Notes under the pieces: generated by a model
What the model was told of the DNA's origin: nothing
The model's input: the letters and a program-made list of their open reading frames with translations, nothing else
Databases searched by the model: none
Assembly: GCA_963773835.1 (NCBI GenBank)
Contig: CAVZCQ010000001.1
Span: 1,178,001 to 1,242,000, forward strand
Reading direction: 5' to 3'
Origin: JOPF136 sp963773835
Lineage (GTDB): Bacteria > Acidobacteriota > Terriglobia > Acidiferrales > UBA7541
DNA: 64,000 nt
Program-made: the position numbers and the translations under genes
In this document: piece by piece, positions 51,222 to 60,230 of the stretch
Layout of the letters: each line of letters opens with the position of its first letter
Position numbering within the stretch: position 1 is the stretch's first letter

Positions 51222-52133
51222 ATGAACATCTTCATCGATTCTCGAGTCAGCGATGACGAACGCAGGATGCATCTCTATCATGGCGCCATTTTCTTCCACG
51301 CCCCGTGCGAGCATGCCCTGAAGCTCTGTCAACTGGCGCGCGAAATGGTCGAACAGGCGTTTCGCCCTCTGGATCCGCGAAAGATTCAGGACTCCCTCCC
51401 TGCGGAACAAACGGCCGCCATCCTCTCCGAATTGAAGCCGAAATTTATCCACCATCCCAAGTCGAAAGAGCACATTCAGGGGATGTTGGCCCATTTGAGA
51501 TGCGATCTGGAGAAAACCTATTTTGATGTTCCGCGGCTGCGCACGGCTTTTCCCGGCGACTACCTGAAAACGGGAATTGCCTATGCGTTCCACCCGCATC
51601 GGGACTCTTGGTATTCAGCACCCTTGTGCCAAATCAATTGGTGGATGCCCGTTTACCCGATTGGCCCGGATAACTGCATGGCAATCCATCCGCGGTATTG
51701 GAGCCAGCCCATACGCAACGGCTCGAGCCAGTACAACTATCACAAGTGGAATTTGGAGAGCCGCCACAACGCTGCTCAGCACGTCAAGACGGATACGCGC
51801 GTGCAGCCCAAGCCTGAAGAGCAGGTGGAATTGGAGCCGCAATTTCGGCTGATCTGCGAGCCCGGTGCGGTTTATCAATTCTCTTCCGCGCAGCTTCACT
51901 CGACTGTGCCCAATACTTCGCCTTTCACGCGCTACAGCATCGATTTTCGCACCGTGCATCTGGATGATGTCCGCTCCCGGACCGGTGCCCCCAACATCGA
52001 CTCGGAATGCACCGGCACTTCCATGGGCGACTTTCTGAAAGGAACTGATTCTTCTCGTCTACCGTCCGATGCCCTGGCTCTATACCAGGACGGGAGCGAG
52101 CGCGAGTACGCATCTCCCGCTCAAATCTCCTGA
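51222..52133 (+). CDS. 2-oxoglutarate/Fe(II)-oxygenase-like (double-stranded beta-helix) protein
   Basis: 303 aa from ATG 51222. HPHRDSWYSAPLCQINWWMPVYP carries an HxD (HRD) metal motif; about 110 residues on, QFSSAQLHSTVPNTSPFTRYSIDFR carries the distal His and a 2OG-binding Arg 11 residues later. The interval is consistent with a phytanoyl-CoA-dioxygenase-like jelly roll. The region between (MAIHPRYWSQPIRNGSSQYNYHKWNLESRHN) is an insertion. Probable role: hydroxylation or oxidation of a sugar-nucleotide or glycan intermediate. Assignment rests on the HxD...H...R pattern. Confidence 0.6.
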   Translation: MNIFIDSRVSDDERRMHLYHGAIFFHAPCEHALKLCQLAREMVEQAFRPLDPRKIQDSLPAEQTAAILSELKPKFIHHPKSKEHIQGMLAHLRCDLEKTYFDVPRLRTAFPGDYLKTGIAYAFHPHRDSWYSAPLCQINWWMPVYPIGPDNCMAIHPRYWSQPIRNGSSQYNYHKWNLESRHNAAQHVKTDTRVQPKPEEQVELEPQFRLICEPGAVYQFSSAQLHSTVPNTSPFTRYSIDFRTVHLDDVRSRTGAPNIDSECTGTSMGDFLKGTDSSRLPSDALALYQDGSEREYASPAQIS

Positions 52134-52232
52134 GCGATGTCCCGGGAAGGGAATCGGAATCCGCGCGAACTCAGCAGCCGCGAACCGCGCCGCGCTCTTT
52201 CAAAGCGGTACTCGCAGAAACTCGGCTAACGT

Positions 52233-52919
52233 ATGCTCAGTCTGAAGATGAGAAAGGCGCCGGACGAGGGACTGACCGTCCTCTGTCTCGGCGCCCACTG
52301 CGATGACATCGAGATCGGCTGCGGCGGCGCTCTCTTGCATCTCAAGGCCGCCGTCTCTCGATTGAGATTTCACTGGGTAGTGTTCAGTGCCACGGGAGCG
52401 CGCGCCCAGGAGGCCGCGACGGCCGCCGGGCTCTTTACCGCCGGATGTGAGCACAAGGTCGTCCTCAAAGGCTATCGTGACGGTTTTCTGCCCTACAGCG
52501 GTGGCGAGGTCAAGAATTCCTTCGAAGACTTGAAAGCACAGGTCAATCCGGACCTCATCTTTACCCACTGGAGCGGCGATGCCCATCAGGACCACCGTCT
52601 CATCTCCGAACTCACTTGGAACACTTTTCGAAATCACCTCATCCTCGAATACGAAGTTCCGAAGTATGATGGCGATCTCGGGCGTCCCAATGTGTTCGTG
52701 CCGCTGGATGCGCCCTGTTTCGAGACAAAGTTGGATTATTTGTTCCAGGCGTTTGCCTCGCAACAAGGCAAGCGCTGGTTCGACCGTCAGACGTTTCTGG
52801 GGCTGATGCGCCTTCGCGGCATGGAATCCAATTCTCCCAGCGGCTACGCGGAAGCATTTCACGCCCGAAAGTTGCTGTTTCACCAGGGTGTCCTCGGCGA
52901 GAGATCTCATGGCGCGTGA
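52233..52919 (+). CDS. PIG-L family N-deacetylase
   Basis: 228 aa. VLCLGAHCDDIEIGCGGALLHL is the family's zinc-binding signature (AHPDDE), here with Cys in place of Pro. HQDHRLISELTWNTFRNH supplies the later His pair (HxDH). Family members remove the acetyl group from N-acetyl sugars. It ends overlapping the ATG of the aminotransferase gene, and the pairing of deacetylase and aminotransferase suggests amino-sugar editing. Confidence 0.85.
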   Translation: MLSLKMRKAPDEGLTVLCLGAHCDDIEIGCGGALLHLKAAVSRLRFHWVVFSATGARAQEAATAAGLFTAGCEHKVVLKGYRDGFLPYSGGEVKNSFEDLKAQVNPDLIFTHWSGDAHQDHRLISELTWNTFRNHLILEYEVPKYDGDLGRPNVFVPLDAPCFETKLDYLFQAFASQQGKRWFDRQTFLGLMRLRGMESNSPSGYAEAFHARKLLFHQGVLGERSHGA

Positions 52920-54270
52920 TAAAGAACAACCAGCGAGTGTGGATCTCGCGGCCGCCGAGGCCCGGGATTTTTCGCGGTCGCGCGCCCTCCGGCCCAAAGC
53001 GCACCGGTTGATCCCTGGCGGCGCCCACACCTACGCAAAAGGCGACGACCAGTATCCCGAACAGGCCCCCGGCTTCATCGCTCGTGGCAAGGGCTGCCAC
53101 GTTTGGGACGTGGACGGCAACGAATTCATCGAATACGGTATGGGCCTGCGCTCCGTCACTCTCGGCCACGCCTTTGATCCGGTTGTGGAGGCTGCCTACC
53201 GGCAGATGCAGCTCGGAATCAATTTCAACCGGCCCGCGGACATCGAAGTTGAACTTGCCCAGGCGTTCCTGGAAATCGTGGATGGAGCCGACATGGTGAA
53301 GTTTGCCAAGAATGGCTCCGACGCTACCACCGCCGCCGTCAAATTGGCCCGGGCCTACACCGGGCGGGACCTTGTGGCCATCTGCAGTGACCAGCCCTTT
53401 TTCTCCACGGATGACTGGTTCATCGGCTCCACGGAGATGAATGCGGGCATCCCCCAGGCCGTCATCGATATGACCTTGAAGTTTCCTTACAACGATCTTC
53501 CGGCGTTGCAGGAGCTGTTCGAACGCCATCCCGGACGCATCGCCTGCGTCATGATGGAAGCCGAAGCCGCAACTCCCCCCTCTCCAGGATATCTGCAAGA
53601 CCTCAAGTCGTTGTGCGAGAGGCAAGGCGCGGTGTTGATCTTCGACGAGATGATCACGGGCTTTCGGTGGCATCTGGGGGGCGCCCAGAAGTTCCACGGG
53701 GTGGTTCCGCACCTCTCCACCTTTGGCAAGGCCATGGCAAACGGCTTTGCGATCGCCGCGCTCGCCGGCAAGAGGGAAATCATGCGGCTCGGCGGCCTGG
53801 ACCACGACCGGCCACGCGTTTTCCTGCTTTCCACCACGCACGGTGCGGAGACCCACGCCCTCGCCGCCTCTCTCGAGACCATTCGGATTTATCGCGAGCA
53901 GCACGTTGTCGAGTTTCTGTGGCGCCAGGGAGAACGGCTGCGGGCGCTTGTGGATAGATCCATTGCCGAGAACCGGCTGGCGGGTTACTTCGAGGTTGCA
54001 GGGCGTCCTTGCAATCTTACTTTTGCTACCCGCGACCGCGATCATGCACGGTCTCAGGCTTTCCGCACTCTGTTCCTTCAAGAGCTCGTCCGGCGAGGAG
54101 TCCTTGCGCCTTCCTTTGTGGTGAGCTACTCCCACACGGACGAGGACCTCCAACACACCGCGGAAGCCGTGCAGGAGGCCCATGTGGTTTACCGCAAAGC
54201 GCTCGATGAGGGGATTGAAAAGTACCTGGAAGGACGGCCGGTCAAGCCGGTGATGCGAAAGTTCAACTGA
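52909..54270 (+). CDS. Class-III aminotransferase, glutamate-1-semialdehyde-aminomutase-like
   Basis: 453 aa from ATG 52909, overlapping the PIG-L stop by 11 bases. HRLIPGGAHTYAKGDDQYPEQAP, HVWDVDGNEFIEYGMGLRSVTLGHA, FAKNGSDATTAAVKLARAYTGRD, VLIFDEMITGFRWHLGGAQ and HLSTFGKAMANGFAIAALAG (PLP Lys in FGKAMANG) define the HemL-like fold. True HemL works in tetrapyrrole synthesis; location between a sugar deacetylase and an ABC exporter argues instead for transamination of a keto sugar or making of an amine substituent. Length and motifs are complete. Confidence 0.85.
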   Translation: MARDKEQPASVDLAAAEARDFSRSRALRPKAHRLIPGGAHTYAKGDDQYPEQAPGFIARGKGCHVWDVDGNEFIEYGMGLRSVTLGHAFDPVVEAAYRQMQLGINFNRPADIEVELAQAFLEIVDGADMVKFAKNGSDATTAAVKLARAYTGRDLVAICSDQPFFSTDDWFIGSTEMNAGIPQAVIDMTLKFPYNDLPALQELFERHPGRIACVMMEAEAATPPSPGYLQDLKSLCERQGAVLIFDEMITGFRWHLGGAQKFHGVVPHLSTFGKAMANGFAIAALAGKREIMRLGGLDHDRPRVFLLSTTHGAETHALAASLETIRIYREQHVVEFLWRQGERLRALVDRSIAENRLAGYFEVAGRPCNLTFATRDRDHARSQAFRTLFLQELVRRGVLAPSFVVSYSHTDEDLQHTAEAVQEAHVVYRKALDEGIEKYLEGRPVKPVMRKFN

Positions 54271-54292
54271 CGTGCCGGAGACATATTGAGTC

Positions 54293-55078
54293 ATGCGAGA
54301 AGAATTACAGGAGTTCTACAAGTACCGCGGATTGCTGTACATGCTCACCTACCGCGATATTAAGGTGCGCTACAAGCAGTCGATCATGGGCTTTCTGTGG
54401 GCCATTTTGATGCCCGTTTTGATTGTGCTTTCCGGCGTTGTCGTCCGCTACGCCTATGCTTTGGCCGCGCACACCTCGCTCGCCGCTGCGGATATCACCA
54501 GCGTGGCCGTCAAATCGCTTCCCTGGGCCTTCCTGGTCTCCAGCATCCGCTTTTCGTGCCTCAGCCTGATTAACAACAAGGAATTGGTCACCAAGATTTA
54601 CTTTCCCAAGGAGATTTTCCCCCTCGCCGCAACGCTGGCCAGCTTGTTTGATTTCCTGGTGGCGGCTGGAGCGTTGCTCATCTTCTTGGTGGTGATGCGA
54701 ATTGGCTGGAGCGTTTATCTCCTGTGGATTCCCGTGCTGCTTCTGACCACGATTCTGCTGGCCGCGGGGATTGGAATGATTGTTTCGGCTGCCAGTCTTT
54801 ATTTTCGTGATGTGAAGTTCATCGTAGAAGTCTTCCTCACCTTCGGGATCTTCTTCACCCCGGTGTTCTACGATGTGAACATGTTGGGAAATAAGGGGAA
54901 ATGGCTGTTGCTGAATCCAGTCAGCCCGCTTCTGGATGGGTTGGGCGCCTGCGTCGCCCGCCACCAGTCGCCGGACATGCCCTGGTTTGCCTACAGCCTG
55001 GCGTTTGCCCTCCTTACGCTCGTCGGTGGCTACGTCTTCTTCAAACACCTGGAACCCGGCTTCGCGGAAAGCATTTGA
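54293..55078 (+). CDS. wzm: Polysaccharide ABC transporter permease (Wzm-type, ABC-2)
   Basis: 261 aa with six hydrophobic segments. LLYMLTYRDIKVRYKQSIMGFLWAILMPVLIVLSGVVVRY is the coupling-helix and first membrane region typical of ABC-2 polysaccharide permeases (TagG/Wzm/KpsM); NNKELVTKIYFPKEIFPLAATLASLFDFLV and FRDVKFIVEVFLTFGIFFTPVFYD follow. It pairs with the ATPase 12 bases downstream to export an undecaprenyl-linked glycan across the inner membrane. Confidence 0.92.
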   Translation: MREELQEFYKYRGLLYMLTYRDIKVRYKQSIMGFLWAILMPVLIVLSGVVVRYAYALAAHTSLAAADITSVAVKSLPWAFLVSSIRFSCLSLINNKELVTKIYFPKEIFPLAATLASLFDFLVAAGALLIFLVVMRIGWSVYLLWIPVLLLTTILLAAGIGMIVSAASLYFRDVKFIVEVFLTFGIFFTPVFYDVNMLGNKGKWLLLNPVSPLLDGLGACVARHQSPDMPWFAYSLAFALLTLVGGYVFFKHLEPGFAESI

Positions 55079-55090
55079 AGGGTTCGACGC

Positions 55091-56371
55091 ATGTCTGACA
55101 TAGCCATACGCATGGAGCATGTGTACAAGAAATTTCGGAAGGGAGAGGTTTACAACTCCCTCCGCGACCTCCTTCCGGCACTCACGGGGAGAATGTTTCA
55201 GCAGCAGGAACTCAATGATGCGGGCAAGAGGGAATTCTGGGCCTTGCAGGATCTTTCCTTCGAGGTGAAGGCGGGAGAAGCTTTCGGTATTATTGGCAGC
55301 AACGGCGCCGGGAAAAGCACCGCCCTGCGGATTCTCAGTCGGATCATGAAGCCCACAAAGGGGCGTATGGTCGTCAATGGCCGCCTCTCTGCCCTCATTG
55401 AAGTTTCGGCTGGTTTCCACCAGGACCTCACCGGCCGCGAAAATATCTTTCTCAACGGCACGATTCTCGGCATGAGCAAGCGCGAGATTCAATCCAAGCT
55501 CGATCAGATCATCGCCTTTTCCGGAATTGAAGAGTTCATCGACACGCCGGTAAAACGCTATTCCTCGGGGATGTTTGCGCGGCTCGGGTTCTCCGTTGCC
55601 GCGCACGTGGATCCGGACGTTCTGATTGTGGACGAAGTTCTGAGCGTGGGCGACTATGCCTTCCAGCAGAAGTGCATCGAGCGCATGAAAGAGGTGCTCA
55701 GCAACGGAGTGGCGGTCCTTTTTGTCTCACACAACTTGAAAACTGTTGCCGAGTTCTGCCACAGGTGCTTGCTGCTGGACAAGGGCCGGACCGTAACTAT
55801 GGGCCCTCCCCAAGAGGTCATTTCCACGTATCTTCATAAGCCCTCGAAAGTGCGCGGCGCAGACTCCGCATCTGCTCCGATCCAAATCACAAACGTAAAA
55901 CTCCGCGACGAGCAAGGAGAATGCTTGCGCTTCCGATCCGGCCAGAAAGCGTGGGTTGACGTCGAAGTGACGGCGCGGACGCGTTGCAACAAGATGTCCG
56001 TTACCCTGTACGTTCTCGATGATAAGCTCAGGGAAGTTTTCGATACTTCCACCGACCTTCTGGGTCAGGGCAACTTCGACCTCAACGCCGGTGACGTATA
56101 CCGATGCACATTCGAGCTGTCTCTGAACTTCGCCGGCGGCACTTACCACCCCTCGGTGCTTGTTTACAGGCGCGACATCCAGACTTGCTACGATCGGTGG
56201 GAACCGGCAACGACCATCTATGTCAGTTCCGAAGGCAGCGTCCACGGAATCGTGAATTGCTTCCCGCAGGTTACTCGGCAGGAGTTCATCAGAGTGTCGG
56301 ATGCCAGCTTCGCCGGAGTCGTCGGGCAAGCCATCACCCAGACAAAACGCGTTTCTGACGAGTCCTCGTAA
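55091..56371 (+). CDS. wzt: Polysaccharide ABC transporter ATPase with C-terminal glycan-binding domain (Wzt-type)
   Basis: 426 aa. Nucleotide-binding domain: GIIGSNGAGKST (Walker A), SAGFHQDLTGRENIFLNG, YSSGMFARLGFSVA (signature), DVLIVDEVLSVGD (Walker B) and SHN (switch His). From about residue 265 a beta-rich domain (ITNVKLRDEQGECLRFRSGQKAWVDVEV...FAGGTYHPSVLVYRRD) matches the Wzt_C carbohydrate-binding jelly roll used to recognise the modified end of the glycan. Presence of this domain suggests a chain-termination or capping signal, which could be a methyl, sulfate or amide group. Confidence 0.93.
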   Translation: MSDIAIRMEHVYKKFRKGEVYNSLRDLLPALTGRMFQQQELNDAGKREFWALQDLSFEVKAGEAFGIIGSNGAGKSTALRILSRIMKPTKGRMVVNGRLSALIEVSAGFHQDLTGRENIFLNGTILGMSKREIQSKLDQIIAFSGIEEFIDTPVKRYSSGMFARLGFSVAAHVDPDVLIVDEVLSVGDYAFQQKCIERMKEVLSNGVAVLFVSHNLKTVAEFCHRCLLLDKGRTVTMGPPQEVISTYLHKPSKVRGADSASAPIQITNVKLRDEQGECLRFRSGQKAWVDVEVTARTRCNKMSVTLYVLDDKLREVFDTSTDLLGQGNFDLNAGDVYRCTFELSLNFAGGTYHPSVLVYRRDIQTCYDRWEPATTIYVSSEGSVHGIVNCFPQVTRQEFIRVSDASFAGVVGQAITQTKRVSDESS

Positions 56372-56510
56372 GGACGAATCAAAATTCTCCGGTATGGATT
56401 CCAATGCGCGGGATGGTCGGGCTGACTCATCCGGTTAGGCCAACTTGCGATCCAGCCCATCAGGGTTGGCGCCGGAACAACGGAGGAGCCCCGGCACTTT
56501 AATTGCGCTT

Positions 56511-57632
56511 ATGAACTCTAGATCTTCCAAGCTGAAAGTGGGCGACTGGGTGCAGGTGCGCAGCCAGCAGGAAATTCTTGCCACTCTCGACAGTGATGGT
56601 CGGCTGGACGGCATGCCGTTCATGCCGGAGATGTTCGCGTTCTGTGGCAGGAGGTTTCAGGTCTACAAACGGGCGCACAAAACCTGCGACACGGTTTTCC
56701 CGGTCCGTGGTCGCCGGGTCAGCGAGGCCGTCCACCTCGATACGCGGTGTGATGGAAGCGCGCATGGCGGCTGTCAGGCAAGCTGCTTGCTCTTTTGGAA
56801 ATCTGCATGGCTGATTCCAGTCAACGGCAATTCTCCGGCTGCTGACTTTCGATCCCGGCGGGATCCTGCCAACGGAGATGCACCCACCTCCCCATCCTCT
56901 TGTACCCATCTTCGGGTTTTAGCCGCGGCGCAAACCAGCGATCCAAAGACCGGAGAAACTCGCTACGTTTGCCAGGCCACGCAACTGCCGTATGCCACCA
57001 CGGACCTGCGATGGTGGGACCTGCGTCAATACGTCGAGGACTACTTGTCGGGGAACGTCGGCCTCTGGCGGATGATTTGCGGCGCAACGTATTTTTTCTT
57101 CTACTGGCTCAGCAAGGCAGGAATCAAATTGGGCCGGCCGATTCGCTGGTTCTATGACACCTTTTACCCGCTTTGGCGCGGTGCTCCATTCCCCCGCAGG
57201 CAGGGGATCATCTCGGACGGAGAGCCCACCCCGGCAGCGAACCTGGATCTGCGGCCCGGAGATCTGGTGCGCATCAAGCCATTTAAGGAAATTCTGAGCA
57301 CCCTCAACACGCGGAATCGGAATCGCGGCCTCTATTTCGATGCGGAAGAAGTGCCGTACTGCGGCAAAACGTATCGTGTCCTCCAGCGGGTGACCAGGAT
57401 TATTCACGAGCGAACCGGCAATATGCTGGAGATGAAAACTCCCTGCTACATCCTGGACTCCGTCGTCTGCGAGTCCCGTTACAGCGAGTGCCGCCTGTTC
57501 TGCCCCAGGAGTATCTATCCGTATTGGAGGGAGATTTGGCTGGAGCGCGTCGGGCCCGCACCCGCCGACTCGCGGCAGGAAACTCTGGAACAGGCCGTGA
57601 CGCCCGGTGCGCCGGCTCCAGCCGGCAGGTAA
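56511..57632 (+). CDS. Unknown protein with duplicated Cys-rich beta domain around a hydrophobic helix
   Basis: 373 aa from ATG 56511. Two repeats of about 95 residues: first LKVGDWVQVRSQQEILATLDSDGRL...FCGRRFQVYKRAHKTCDTVFPV...LDTRCDG...CQASCLLFWKSAWLIPV, second LRPGDLVRIKPFKEILSTLNTRNR...YCGKTYRVLQRVTRI...LDSVVCES...CRLFCPRSIYPYWREIWLERV. Each has an SH3-like opening and conserved Cys (CG; LD[TS]..C; C..(x)C). A hydrophobic segment (MICGATYFFFYWLSKAGI) and an aromatic helix lie between them. I do not recognise the family. Position between the ABC ATPase and a GT2 suggests assembly or anchoring. The C-terminal end carries an inverted repeat GCCGGC-TCCA-GCCGGC at 57611-57626. Confidence 0.65.
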   Translation: MNSRSSKLKVGDWVQVRSQQEILATLDSDGRLDGMPFMPEMFAFCGRRFQVYKRAHKTCDTVFPVRGRRVSEAVHLDTRCDGSAHGGCQASCLLFWKSAWLIPVNGNSPAADFRSRRDPANGDAPTSPSSCTHLRVLAAAQTSDPKTGETRYVCQATQLPYATTDLRWWDLRQYVEDYLSGNVGLWRMICGATYFFFYWLSKAGIKLGRPIRWFYDTFYPLWRGAPFPRRQGIISDGEPTPAANLDLRPGDLVRIKPFKEILSTLNTRNRNRGLYFDAEEVPYCGKTYRVLQRVTRIIHERTGNMLEMKTPCYILDSVVCESRYSECRLFCPRSIYPYWREIWLERVGPAPADSRQETLEQAVTPGAPAPAGR

Positions 57633-57739
57633 GTCCGCATTTCCCTGACGCCCGCGGGCTGGCGAACGTAACGATTGCCCTGCAAGCTGCAGCCCGTCAC
57701 GAACCGCGAGCGAAAGAACAGTCTCCTCTGGATTTGACT

Positions 57740-58807
57740 GTGAACCAGCCATTGATCAGCGTCGTCACGCCCTTCTACAACACCGCGCCCTATCTCGCCC
57801 AGTGCATTGAAAGTGTACTCAAACAGTCCTATGAGAATTTCGAATACATTCTCGTGGACAATTGCAGCACGGACGGATCGGGCGAAATTGCGGAATCCTA
57901 TGCCCGCCGCGACACGCGGATTCGACTGATCCGCCGGTCGCAACTGCTCTCCCAGGTCCAAAATTACAATAGTGCCCTCACGGAGATTTCAGAAGCCAGT
58001 CGCTACTGCAAGATTGTGCAGGCAGACGACTTCATTTTCCCGGAGCATCTGCGGCTGATGGTACAGGCTATGGAGCATTCGGAATCCATTGGCTTGGTCA
58101 GTTCTTACTGGCTGAAAGGAAATGAACTGCGCGGCACCGGCTATCCCTACCCCGCGCCGATGCTCTCCGGCCGGGAGATGGCTCGGCTGTGTCTGCGTAC
58201 AGGAGTTTGGGTCTTTGGCTCGCCAACAGCGGTCCTCTATCGCTCCTCGATGATAACGAAGGGCCAACCGTTCTATGACGAGTCCCAACTGCATGAGGAC
58301 TCCGAAAAATGTATGCAGATTCTGGAACATTGGGATTTCGGCTTTGTTCATCAAGTGCTTTCGTTTTCGCGCGCGGACAACGAATCGATCTCTTCCGCCG
58401 TCCGCTCCCTCCAACCCGCGGCGCTGGATCGGTACATTCTGGTGCAGCGCTACGCTTCCGTGTTTCTGGAGGCAAGCGAAGCTGCCGCGCTGAAACAAAA
58501 AACCCGGCGCGAGTATTACAGTGTCCTCGCCAAGGAAGCGCTCCGCCGCCGTGGATCTGACTTCTGGCAGTATCACGCGCGGGGACTGGCGACGCTGGGA
58601 GAGACGCTCGATCGCTCTTATCTCTCGCTGCGAATTAGCCGGGAAATTCTGTGGAATGCGGCGAATCCGGCCACGGCAATCACAAGAGGGCTGCGCCTCC
58701 TGAAGCTCAAGACCAGCCCCAATCAGCCCGTGGGGCACCGGACAGTCCCAGTAGATGAGCCTGCAGTACCGGTCACCGGCGCATCGCGCCCTGCAAATCA
58801 GGGTTGA
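57740..58807 (+). CDS. Glycosyltransferase family 2
   Basis: 355 aa from GTG 57740; a TTG two codons earlier is equally possible, and the frame open from 57488 overlaps the previous gene with non-family sequence. GT-A motifs: ISVVTPFYNTAPYLAQCIESVLKQSYENFEYILVDNCSTDGSGEIAESYA, KIVQADDFIFPEH (DDF metal motif), and SQLHEDSEKCMQIL with the acceptor-region ED. The C-terminal 100 residues are basic and helical and probably associate with the membrane. Confidence 0.86.
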   Translation: MNQPLISVVTPFYNTAPYLAQCIESVLKQSYENFEYILVDNCSTDGSGEIAESYARRDTRIRLIRRSQLLSQVQNYNSALTEISEASRYCKIVQADDFIFPEHLRLMVQAMEHSESIGLVSSYWLKGNELRGTGYPYPAPMLSGREMARLCLRTGVWVFGSPTAVLYRSSMITKGQPFYDESQLHEDSEKCMQILEHWDFGFVHQVLSFSRADNESISSAVRSLQPAALDRYILVQRYASVFLEASEAAALKQKTRREYYSVLAKEALRRRGSDFWQYHARGLATLGETLDRSYLSLRISREILWNAANPATAITRGLRLLKLKTSPNQPVGHRTVPVDEPAVPVTGASRPANQG

Positions 58808-58862
58808 CCTCCGCCGGCCATTCCTCTTCAGAAGCCCTTGGCTACGGAACAAAGTTGCAGAT

Positions 58863-60230
58863 ATGAAGTTTCCATATTCTTCGAAGGTCAGCGTGGCGAC
58901 CGACACCGATCATTCTATTGCTGAGCCCATCGGGAGTCAGCCTCTGGCAGGTCAGACCAGGCAGTGGGCTGACCATTCTCCGCTACGGCCCTCGACACAT
59001 GCGCGTGAGGGAAAGCGTCACGTCCTCGTACTTCACCAGGCCCCGTGGTTTGGAGGAGCAGAAAAGCGCGTTCTCGATTGGCTGCGCGGCATCGACTACC
59101 GCACATGTAGAGTAAGCCTGACGTACACGGAAGACGTATTCAGAGTCCGGATCAAGAAGCTTGGCGTTCCAGTCGTGTGTACGCGGTTGAAACTCCAAGC
59201 GAGAGGGCCTTTCTGGACGGTGCTCTTCTCCTGGCTGTCATACCTGAGGGAAATGCGGCCGGACCAGGTCATCCTGGTGGATGGGTATTTCCTCGAATGG
59301 CCATTACCTGTCGTTCTTGCCGCCTACCTCGTAAGTCGGGGAAACCTTTACATGACCGAGCATACGGCGGCTCCCGAGCCTCAGCCAATATCCTCTAAGG
59401 TTCATTTTGGGTTCTTGCCCGGGATTGGTCTTCGGCGGCACCTGGCCATGTGGCAGTTGCGCATGCGGGCACGCTTGTGCAGACGCGTGATTGTCGTCAG
59501 CGAGGAACTCAAGCAGTGGGCAGTCCGCAATTACGGCTATGCTCCGGAAAAGCTGGTTGTTGCGTATCACGGCGTTGACACATCGCAATTCTGCTCCGCG
59601 TCCGTCGAAACTCGAAAGGTGTTGCGTGTCTCTTTTGGCGTGCCCGAAGACGGAATCTTGATTGTCAGCACAGCAAGGCTGAACCCGCAGAAGCGCCTCG
59701 ATCGGTTGATCAATGCCCTGACCGTCCTGATTCGGAAACATCCGAATCTCTGGCTGATTCTCGCGGGCGATGGTCCGCAAGAAGAAGAATTGCGGCGCCT
59801 GGCCGGATCATCTGGAGTTTGCAAGAGGATTAAGTTCTTGGGCTGGCTGGAAGATGTAACTCCACTCTTACAAGCCGGCGACATTTTTGTCCTTCCGAGC
59901 GATTTCGAAGGATTCGGGCTGGCCCTTTTGGAAGCCATGGCGTCACGGTTGATCTGCATCGCGACAAACACTGAAGGACCTGGTGAATTCATCGTGGATG
60001 GGAAGAATGGCTTTCTCGCTGAGACCACGGATGCAGGAGTGCTGGAAGGGCTGCACAACGCACTCGAATTGAGTCGAGAAGATCGAGAGGCAATGGAGCG
60101 AAGCGCACGTCAAACAGTCGTGGAGAGATTTTCATTTCGAGAAGGAATACGCCGAGGGCTGGCAGCGCTGAATATCCCTGTCGCGGATGGCGGTACGGAT
60201 CCAGGCGACTTGTGTGGAATGGCGTGGTGA
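58863..60230 (+). CDS. Glycosyltransferase family 4
   Basis: 455 aa from ATG 58863; in-frame starts upstream overlap the GT2 gene. The first 50 residues are low-similarity. VLVLHQAPWFGGAEKRVLDWLRG opens the acceptor domain, and YMTEHTAAPEP and VIVVSEELKQWAVRNYGYAPEKLVVAYHGVDTSQF end it. The donor domain has LIVSTARLNPQKRLDRLINAL, LWLILAGDGPQEEELRRLA, VTPLLQAGDIFVLPSDFEGFGLALLEAMASRLICIATNTEGPGEFI with the E-x7-E motif. Typical retaining GT4 enzyme. Confidence 0.88.
   Translation: MKFPYSSKVSVATDTDHSIAEPIGSQPLAGQTRQWADHSPLRPSTHAREGKRHVLVLHQAPWFGGAEKRVLDWLRGIDYRTCRVSLTYTEDVFRVRIKKLGVPVVCTRLKLQARGPFWTVLFSWLSYLREMRPDQVILVDGYFLEWPLPVVLAAYLVSRGNLYMTEHTAAPEPQPISSKVHFGFLPGIGLRRHLAMWQLRMRARLCRRVIVVSEELKQWAVRNYGYAPEKLVVAYHGVDTSQFCSASVETRKVLRVSFGVPEDGILIVSTARLNPQKRLDRLINALTVLIRKHPNLWLILAGDGPQEEELRRLAGSSGVCKRIKFLGWLEDVTPLLQAGDIFVLPSDFEGFGLALLEAMASRLICIATNTEGPGEFIVDGKNGFLAETTDAGVLEGLHNALELSREDREAMERSARQTVVERFSFREGIRRGLAALNIPVADGGTDPGDLCGMAW

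Noticed and set aside
52909..54270. Calling this gene hemL
   Set aside because: No other tetrapyrrole gene is nearby and the context is sugar modification; HemL-like aminotransferases are common in such loci.
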